Made by a program: the position numbers and the translations under genes. 5,277 nucleotides of DNA, from positions 1-5,277 of the forward strand of contig JBAQFA010000036.1 of the NCBI GenBank assembly GCA_049287025.1. Reading direction: 5' to 3'. Origin of the DNA: UBA11710 sp049287025. GTDB taxonomy: Bacteria > Patescibacteriota > Patescibacteriia > Magasanikbacterales > UBA922. Shown here one piece after another: positions 1-4,247 of this stretch; within the stretch, counting starts at the first letter, position 1, and each line of letters opens with the position of its first letter. The notes beneath the pieces are model-generated. The model was not told the origin of the DNA. It ran no database searches and saw only the letters and a program-made list of their open reading frames with translations.

Positions 1-359
1 AGATAATCCAAAAACTGACGATCATAAACAATAAAATCTTTACGATTAACTTTTGGAATGTGAAAAAGAGGAAAGGCTACCATGTGATAAAGTGTGAGGA
101 AAAAATCCAAAATAAAGGCCGGAATTATCATCATGTAAATAAATGGCATGGACAATAAATGTCGAATATTCTGTGGAACAACATATTTCCAAACCGGAAT
201 TTTGAAAGATTTATTTATTCGTTTAATTTCTTTTAAAAATACGACTTTTCTACCAGAAAAATAAAAACCATATTTCTCAGCCAACTGATTATACTTGTCT
301 GACAATTGTTTGTTTAAAGAATTAATTTTGTCTACGATCTGTTTTATACTTTGGTTCAT
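1..359 (-). CDS. Uncharacterised membrane-associated protein, N-terminal 119 residues (C-terminus beyond left edge)
   Basis: The frame opens with ATG at 359 and stays open to the window edge, giving 119 residues with no stop, so the gene is cut at its C-terminus. Residues 1-30 are polar and helix-forming (MNQSIKQIVDKINSLNKQLS...), possibly a short coiled coil. Residues 68-99 form a long hydrophobic stretch (LLSMPFIYMMIIPAFILDFF...), probably one membrane-embedded segment or a hairpin. The visible end, around IPKVNRKDFIVYDRQFLDYL, resembles an uncharacterised family common in Patescibacteria, whose members, from memory, continue into a Cys-containing region; that part is outside the window. 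The start lies 3 bases after the MFS stop (TAA-TTT-ATG) with no Shine-Dalgarno, so translation is probably coupled to the transporter gene. Function unknown. Confidence 0.8.
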   Translation of the reverse strand, partial: MNQSIKQIVDKINSLNKQLSDKYNQLAEKYGFYFSGRKVVFLKEIKRINKSFKIPVWKYVVPQNIRHLLSMPFIYMMIIPAFILDFFLTLYHMVAFPLFHIPKVNRKDFIVYDRQFLDY

Positions 360-362
360 AAA

Positions 363-1538
363 TTAATTATTTTTAAGAAATGCAAAAAATATGGGTGGTA
401 TAATTAAAATTATTAAACCACTTAAAAGAAAAGCTGTACTCACAGAAAATAAATCTGACCAATAACCAACAATTGGTATGACAATTGCCACACCCAATTG
501 ATAAACCAGGGCATTTATAGAATTCATAGTCGCCCGCTTTCTAGATTCACATTCTTCATTCCACAGATGCCCCAATATTGGACTGCGCAAACCAAAAAAG
601 AAAGACGAGGTTGAAAATAATATTAGCATAGTTAATCCAGTAGTCCAAGTAGCAAAAATCAATAACAGAGCCAACAAAATTACAGACATTATTACAGTTC
701 GTTTATTTCCAAACCGTTCGGAAATTGCATGTGAAAAATAAAAACCTAGTGAGGATAAAGCAAACTCAGCTGCCGTAGCATAACCAAACCACAAAATAGG
801 GATATTTTTAAATTGAAAAAATAATTGACTCAAAAAATGAGTACTCTCGCCAAACGACCAGGCCACTATTCCACCAAGCAAAATAAACATCAGTTGTTTA
901 TTTTTTAAAACATCTTTGGTAGATTCTAACATGTGTCCATTTAAAGTCGCGTCCGCTTTTTTTTCGTACGGTGGTTCATCAATAAAAAATATAATAATTA
1001 AAGCAATCAAGAAAGGAAAAATTGTATAAAAAATCGGGGTACGAAGAGAAATGGTAGCCAAATATCCACCCACAATAGAACTGATGGCCGCGCCGGCTGG
1101 CCAAATCGCCATATAAATCCCACTAATTTTTTTATATAAATTTTCTTTCCCTTCTTGTTTAAGAGTGTCATACATTATGGCTGTTTCCGGACCATTATTT
1201 AAAGCATGGGCCAAGGCAGTCAAAATAGCATAAATTACAAACATGGCCATACTATCACCAATCCACAAAATTATAAAAGCAATAATATCAATTGAATAGG
1301 CCACAATCATAGTTTTCTTCTTGCCAAATAAATCAGCAATGGCTCCAGTTGGCACTTCAAAAATCGCTGAGCATATCGCTTCTATGGCAAAAATCAAAGC
1401 CACATTTTGCGCGGAAAATAATGTCTTTTGATAATATAAAGCCAAAATTGGCAAAAAAAACATCAGGCCTTGTAAAAAATGGATTATGCACAAAAGAATG
1501 ATGTTGTTAGATTTTATTCCGTACCGATTGAAGATCAT
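363..1538 (-). CDS. MFS transporter (probable drug/metabolite exporter type)
   Basis: This 391-residue polytopic membrane protein has the length and hydrophobic pattern of a 12-TM major facilitator. The diagnostic loop 2-3 motif A is clear at residues 65-75 (GAIADLFGKKK, with Asp69), preceded by EVPT, as in many proton-driven exporters. Residues 117-127 (PETAIMYDTLK) match a loop conserved in the same subgroup. The second half carries a degenerate copy of motif A at 273-281 (SERFGNKRT). The basic central loop at about 188-215 separates the two six-helix halves. The ATG at 1538 overlaps the TGA of the upstream acetyltransferase (ATGA), and AGGA at 1543-1546 gives a plausible ribosome binding site four bases before it. 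The overlap implies translational coupling. Family assignment is firm; substrate and direction of transport are not readable. Pairing with a GNAT enzyme suggests detoxification or resistance, as inference only. Confidence 0.93.
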   Translation of the reverse strand: MIFNRYGIKSNNIILLCIIHFLQGLMFFLPILALYYQKTLFSAQNVALIFAIEAICSAIFEVPTGAIADLFGKKKTMIVAYSIDIIAFIILWIGDSMAMFVIYAILTALAHALNNGPETAIMYDTLKQEGKENLYKKISGIYMAIWPAGAAISSIVGGYLATISLRTPIFYTIFPFLIALIIIFFIDEPPYEKKADATLNGHMLESTKDVLKNKQLMFILLGGIVAWSFGESTHFLSQLFFQFKNIPILWFGYATAAEFALSSLGFYFSHAISERFGNKRTVIMSVILLALLLIFATWTTGLTMLILFSTSSFFFGLRSPILGHLWNEECESRKRATMNSINALVYQLGVAIVIPIVGYWSDLFSVSTAFLLSGLIILIIPPIFFAFLKNN

Positions 1539-2002
1539 ATTTTCCTAATCATTTTAATATTATGCGCTTTTGTCTCCCCTACCACATCAAAACCAAATGA
1601 TTTATAAAAATCAGTTAGAGTTTTTTCTGCTGGATCGTGAGACAGAGAAAAATAAGTATATTTTTTGGGATATTTATCCAGTACTACAGGTTTATCTGTA
1701 GTGCTGGATTTATTTTCTAACACCGCCTGCATCAAAATTTTACCAACCCCTTGTTTCCGGTATGATTCTAACACATAAAGCTCAGAAATAAAAATAGAGT
1801 TTGGTAATTGGTCATGACCCTCATCAAACAATTCTACTAAAATATAGCCAACAACTTTGTTATCATCTTTTACAACCCAAACAAGCTTATTCTTAATTGC
1901 TTTGCTAATTTTTTCTTCTTTGTTAATTTCTTCTGAATCAAAAATAATACTTAATTTAAGTATTTGAGAAAAATCATTAATTATAGCCAAAACAACATTC
2001 AT
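1535..2002 (-). CDS. GNAT-family N-acetyltransferase
   Basis: From ATG at 2002 this is a 155-residue protein, the normal size of a single-domain GNAT enzyme, which moves an acetyl group from acetyl-CoA to an amine. Beta 1/alpha 1 is MNVVLAIINDFSQILKLS, followed by the paired strands VWVVKDDNKVVGYILVEL (41-58). Motif A is clear at residues 74-90 (ELYVLESYRKQGVGKIL), with the pyrophosphate-binding R-x-x-G-x-G at 82-87. Motif B appears as FYKSFGFDVVGET at 132-144. The frame extends upstream to a GTG at 2047, but those 15 extra residues translate a hairpin and the -10 box and precede a complete beta 1, so ATG 2002 is preferred. It is the first gene of a leftward operon with the MFS transporter (4-base overlap). 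An odd 14-bp inverted repeat lies at 1676-1709, in the loop around residues 98-109. Substrate unknown. Confidence 0.88.
   Translation of the reverse strand: MNVVLAIINDFSQILKLSIIFDSEEINKEEKISKAIKNKLVWVVKDDNKVVGYILVELFDEGHDQLPNSIFISELYVLESYRKQGVGKILMQAVLENKSSTTDKPVVLDKYPKKYTYFSLSHDPAEKTLTDFYKSFGFDVVGETKAHNIKMIRKI
1676..1709. repeat. 14-bp near-perfect inverted repeat inside the GNAT gene
   Basis: Arm ATCCAGTACTACAG (1676-1689) faces CTGTAGTGCTGGAT (1696-1709) across the 6-base loop GTTTAT. Thirteen of 14 positions are Watson-Crick pairs. The odd one, 1682/1703, is a U-G wobble in plus-strand RNA but an A-C mismatch in the sense (minus) RNA. On the plus strand the arm is followed by TTATTTTCT, so it has the shape of an intrinsic terminator opposite to the gene. 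In the protein it covers the stretch around SSTTDKPVVLD, between motif A and the last strands. Confidence 0.85.
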
Positions 2003-2009
2003 GACTAAC

Positions 2010-2018
2010 ATTATAACA
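2010..2018 (-). promoter_or_regulatory. Extended -10 promoter for the GNAT-MFS operon
   Basis: The minus strand reads TGTTATAAT, a perfect extended -10 (TG-n-TATAAT). No good -35 is seen at 16-18 bases, which fits an extended -10 promoter. Transcription would begin near 2003-2002, on or next to the ATG at 2002, so the mRNA would be leaderless or nearly so; no Shine-Dalgarno precedes that ATG. Confidence 0.6.
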
Positions 2019-2040
2019 AAAATCGCCTGTTTTGGCGATT
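2018..2040 (-). terminator. Leftward terminator-like hairpin just upstream of the GNAT promoter
   Basis: On the minus strand, AATCGCC pairs perfectly with GGCGATT (plus 2034-2040 and 2021-2027) around the loop AAAACA. The last two T of the arm plus three more make a five-T run ending at 2018, which merges into the extended -10. The stem is 7 bp with four G-C pairs. No T-run follows on the plus strand. No leftward gene lies directly upstream, so it may block antisense read-through or act as an attenuator for a more distal promoter. Confidence 0.55.
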
Positions 2041-2143
2041 CTACCACACACTTTATAAAAAAACCTACAAAACTTAATCTTGTCTTAATAGATTAATGTT
2101 AAAATTAATAAGTATAAATAATCTGTTAATCTATCAATAAAAT
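2041..2143. promoter_or_regulatory. Divergent intergenic region with TTAATCT repeats and weak promoter boxes
   Basis: This very AT-rich gap separates the leftward GNAT operon from the rightward LUD gene. The word TTAATCT occurs at 2074-2080 and 2126-2132 and inverted (AGATTAA) at 2090-2096. ATAGATTAA (2088-2096) and TTAATCTAT (2126-2134) form a perfect 9-bp inverted repeat. A rightward -10 candidate, TATAAA (2113-2118), would start transcription near 2125, but no convincing -35 was found. A leftward TATAAA lies at 2052-2057. All are weak, given how AT-rich the stretch is. Confidence 0.35.
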
Positions 2144-2776
2144 ATGTATAATAAAACCGAAATACACCGAGCTTTTGACCAAGTACCTGATGATCAAACC
2201 ATAAACAAAACTACACAAGCCTTATTAAAAAATAATATTAAGGCCTTTGTAGCAGAAAATAAAAAAGAAGCCAAAGAAATGGTATTAAAATTAATTCCTA
2301 AAGGATCAATGGTAATGAATATGACCTCTGTGACTGTTGATTCTACAGGCCTAAGTGACCAAATTAATAGCAGTATTGATTATCAATCTGTGCGAAAAGC
2401 TATGGACATAATGGCTGAAAATGATCGGCAAATAGAAAAACTTCAGCTTGGAGCTGTGCACAAGTGGACTGTGGGTAGTGTTCATGCTGTTACAGAAGAT
2501 GGTCAAGTCTGTGTTGCCTCGGCCACTGGTAGCCAATTACCTGCTTATTCTTATGGTGCCGATAACGTAATTTGGGTAGTAGGCGCGCAAAAAATTGTAA
2601 AGAATCTTGATGAAGCTATGAAACGAATAAATAACTATGTTTTTCCTCTTGAAAACGAACGAGCTTTGAAAGTTTATGGTGCTGGTAGTGGGGTTAATAA
2701 GATTCTTATTTTTAATAAAGAAGTTGTTAAAGATAGAATTACTTTAATTTTTATTAAAGAAAAAATTGGTTTTTAA
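2144..2776 (+). CDS. LUD-domain protein (LutC/YkgG type)
   Basis: This 210-residue soluble protein is a single LUD domain, a fold related to the NagB/RpiA/CoA-transferase superfamily. In lactate-utilising bacteria such domains belong to the LutABC (YkgEFG) oxidase system. The diagnostic core is residues 111-152 (GSVHAVTEDGQVCVASATGSQL...), ending ADNVIWVVGAQKIV. It is followed by DEAMKRINNYVFPLENERAL (156-175) and a C-terminal strand pair ending in IKEKIGF. Length and full-domain match indicate an intact gene. No LutA (cysteine-rich) or LutB (Fe-S) gene lies beside it, so a lactate role should not be assumed; stand-alone LUD proteins are often of unknown function. ATG 2144 lacks a Shine-Dalgarno. 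It is followed 57 bases later by a DUF1059-like gene on the same strand. Confidence 0.87.
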   Translation: MYNKTEIHRAFDQVPDDQTINKTTQALLKNNIKAFVAENKKEAKEMVLKLIPKGSMVMNMTSVTVDSTGLSDQINSSIDYQSVRKAMDIMAENDRQIEKLQLGAVHKWTVGSVHAVTEDGQVCVASATGSQLPAYSYGADNVIWVVGAQKIVKNLDEAMKRINNYVFPLENERALKVYGAGSGVNKILIFNKEVVKDRITLIFIKEKIGF

Positions 2777-2780
2777 CATC

Positions 2781-2801
2781 AAATTTGTGGTCGACGAATT
2801 T
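2781..2801 (+). terminator. Weak hairpin between the LUD and DUF1059-like genes
   Basis: AAATTTGT (2781-2788) can pair with ACGAATTT (2794-2801), with one G-U wobble, around loop GGTCG, followed by TAATTAATCTTT. The stem is AT-rich and the trailing T content is broken, so at best this is a leaky terminator after the LUD gene. Confidence 0.25.
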
Positions 2802-2818
2802 TAATTAATCTTTATAAA
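2791..2818 (+). promoter_or_regulatory. Candidate promoter for the DUF1059-like gene
   Basis: TCGACG (2791-2796; 4 of 6 to TTGACA) lies 16 bases before TATAAA (2813-2818; 5 of 6 to TATAAT). Transcription would begin near 2825, leaving a leader of about 9 bases before ATG 2834, too short for a normal ribosome binding site; none is seen. The -35 falls in the preceding weak hairpin. The AT-rich background makes chance matches likely. Confidence 0.3.
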
Positions 2819-2833
2819 TAATTTATTTATTAT

Positions 2834-3094
2834 ATGAAATTTCTAGCTTGCCAAAATTTTAATAATAATTGTAGTTTTGTGACCAAAGGTAATAATACAT
2901 TTGAAGTGGTCAGAAAAATTGATGAGCATATAAAGATTGAACATCCAAATTTGTGGAAGAGTATTAAAGAATTAACGATGACTCAAAGAGAAAAAATGAT
3001 GGCACCACAAATTACAGAAAAACGCTATCAACAGCACAGTAAACAAATTATCAACCAACAATTTTTACACCAAATATATAATTTGATAAACTAA
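2834..3094 (+). CDS. DUF1059-like small protein with a probable C2H2 metal site
   Basis: This 86-residue protein begins MKFLACQNFNNNCSFVTKG. The spacing Cys6-x6-Cys13, then His32-x4-His37 (DEHIKIEH), matches DUF1059-type small proteins (pattern MK-C-G-C-F-G-EHA-EH), where these residues may bind a metal such as zinc. The family is usually about 50-60 residues long; here a polar, helix-rich tail (about 42-86, with REKMMAPQITEKRYQQHSKQ) is added. No signal peptide or membrane segment. ATG 2834 is the natural start because the family motif begins at residue 1; no Shine-Dalgarno is present. It lies 57 bases after the LUD gene on the same strand and ends just before a strong terminator. The family link is by motif recognition and the function is unknown. 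Confidence 0.7.
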   Translation: MKFLACQNFNNNCSFVTKGNNTFEVVRKIDEHIKIEHPNLWKSIKELTMTQREKMMAPQITEKRYQQHSKQIINQQFLHQIYNLIN

Positions 3095-3106
3095 TATTAA
3101 AAAACC

Positions 3107-3135
3107 AAAAGACCGATAGAGTAACGGTCTTTTTT
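3107..3135. terminator. Strong intrinsic terminator between converging genes, probably bidirectional
   Basis: AAAAGACCG (3107-3115) pairs with CGGTCTTTT (3125-3133), a perfect 9-bp stem around the loop ATAGAGTAA, with six T at 3130-3135. Read leftward, the same stem is followed by TTTTGG and a further T-run (3099-3104 region). It lies 12 bases after the DUF1059-like stop and 18 bases after the stop of the CAP gene, so it can end both. Confidence 0.9.
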
Positions 3136-3153
3136 AAATCATGAAATCTAAGA

Positions 3154-4143
3154 TTAAAAAATATATAATACTACTAAAAATACAATTAGACTAAGTGATT
3201 GTATAATAATATGGTGATGTTGAATTTTAATCTCTATAAAAATCATCAAACCTAAAGCTAGGCTAAAAAATATAATTGCTACTAAGTATAACCAATTTGA
3301 AAAATTGAAAACATTTTTTGCTGGTGAAACATCTTTGGCATGTTCATACTTTTGAATTGGATTTTTCCAAAATGGAACTCCAACTATTTCTGCACTTTCC
3401 TTAGCTGTCTCTTTAACTATCTTTTCCGACAAAACATCTTGGTTTATAGAAATTTCGTTAGTTTGTTTAGTTGAAGTTATCATACTTTCTAAAAGAGAAG
3501 ATGAAGAAACAGAGGGATTAGATTTTACAATATTAGTTTTTGTTGTTTGTATATTTTTTTCTTGTAATAAAACTACTGGCGAAGCAAAGTGTTGAACCAC
3601 AAACACTGTTATCTCTCCTTTATATTCGCCAATTTCCAAATCTACACCCAAATCAAAAAAATCTTTATCAATCAAATTGGCATAGTGAGTCGGACTTTTT
3701 TTCCAAGCCGACATAACCTCTTCCGCTGTGGCAAAACCAACTGCCAAATTCTCCCCTACTATTTCATATTGATAGCCATTCTCTTTAATAAAATTATTAA
3801 CTAATTTACCATCCGGACTAGTATGACTAAAATAAGATTTTTCTGCCATGTCTTTGGCCTTGGCTGTAGAGGCCAATACCAATTTATCATTATTATTCAA
3901 AACTTTTACTTCTTTTTCTTCACGCAAATTATTAGTTAAAAAAAATATTTTTCTGGCTTGTTCAGCCAAGACATCGGGTGAAGTAAATACTGTAATTGGC
4001 AGAGACATTGCAAACAATATCATTATAACTTTACAAAACAAAAAAACTAAACCGTAAAATATTGTCCGTTTAGTGTGTAAAATATGCGGATGATAATTGT
4101 TGTCCGCATGAGGAATAAAATATTTTTTTACTGTCTTGTGCAT
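3154..4143 (-). CDS. Membrane-anchored CAP (SCP/PR-1, YkwD-type) domain protein
   Basis: From ATG 4143 this is a 329-residue envelope protein. A basic, His-rich N-terminus (HKTVKKYFIPHADNNYHPHI) precedes one membrane segment at about 29-52, after which the protein should be outside the cytoplasm. The CAP domain spans about 60-190: LTNNLREEKEVKVL, then HTSPDGK (His107), GENLAVGFATAEEVMSAW (Glu131) and SPTHYANL (His153), the conserved CAP cavity residues. A Ser/Thr/Lys-rich linker leads to two further membrane segments, about 284-305 and 312-329. Bacterial CAP proteins are secreted or surface proteins of mostly unknown activity. GTG 4149 is also in frame and would add two residues; ATG is preferred because AAGTGA, partly covering that GTG, could serve as a weak ribosome binding site. 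The N-terminus resembles proteins seen widely in Patescibacteria, from memory. The upstream gene, same strand, encodes a peptidoglycan-binding surface protein, but a terminator separates them. Confidence 0.9.
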   Translation of the reverse strand: MHKTVKKYFIPHADNNYHPHILHTKRTIFYGLVFLFCKVIMILFAMSLPITVFTSPDVLAEQARKIFFLTNNLREEKEVKVLNNNDKLVLASTAKAKDMAEKSYFSHTSPDGKLVNNFIKENGYQYEIVGENLAVGFATAEEVMSAWKKSPTHYANLIDKDFFDLGVDLEIGEYKGEITVFVVQHFASPVVLLQEKNIQTTKTNIVKSNPSVSSSSLLESMITSTKQTNEISINQDVLSEKIVKETAKESAEIVGVPFWKNPIQKYEHAKDVSPAKNVFNFSNWLYLVAIIFFSLALGLMIFIEIKIQHHHIIIQSLSLIVFLVVLYIF

Positions 4144-4154
4144 AATCACTTGAT

Positions 4155-4183
4155 AATATATATCTTATCAGAAATATTTGCAA
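4155..4183 (-). promoter_or_regulatory. Sigma-70-type promoter of the CAP gene
   Basis: On the minus strand TTGCAA (4178-4183; 4 of 6 to TTGACA) and TATATT (4155-4160; 5 of 6 to TATAAT) are exactly 17 bases apart. Transcription would begin near 4148, about 5 bases before ATG 4143 or on the in-frame GTG at 4149. The -35 shares its first two T with the T-run of the terminator immediately upstream. Confidence 0.6.
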
Positions 4184-4231
4184 AAAACCACCCCACCTTT
4201 ACTTCATAAACTAAGAAGCTAAGTGGGGTGG
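4182..4231 (-). terminator. Intrinsic terminator of the surface-protein gene
   Basis: On the minus strand CCACCCCAC and GTGGGGTGG (plus 4223-4231 and 4188-4196) form a perfect, GC-rich 9-bp stem. The 26-base loop can add an inner CTTC/GAAG pairing (4202-4205 with 4215-4218). A TTTTTT run follows the stem on the minus strand. It begins 17 bases after the TAG of the leftward surface-protein gene. Confidence 0.9.
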
Positions 4232-4247
4232 ATTCTCTTTATCTCTA

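Noticed and set aside
2003..2047. N-terminal extension of the GNAT gene to the GTG at 2047
   Set aside because: The extra 15 codons translate through the hairpin and the extended -10 box, and the GNAT fold begins exactly at ATG 2002.
2351..2536. 61-codon open frame on the minus strand
   Set aside because: It lies wholly within the well-supported LUD gene on the other strand and encodes nothing recognisable.
2144..2776. Calling the LUD gene lutC in a lactate pathway
   Set aside because: No LutA or LutB gene is adjacent, and stand-alone LUD proteins are common without a demonstrated lactate role.
3589..4057. Two plus-strand open frames (3589-3804 and 3848-4057)
   Set aside because: Both are antisense to the CAP gene, whose conserved motifs fix the coding strand.
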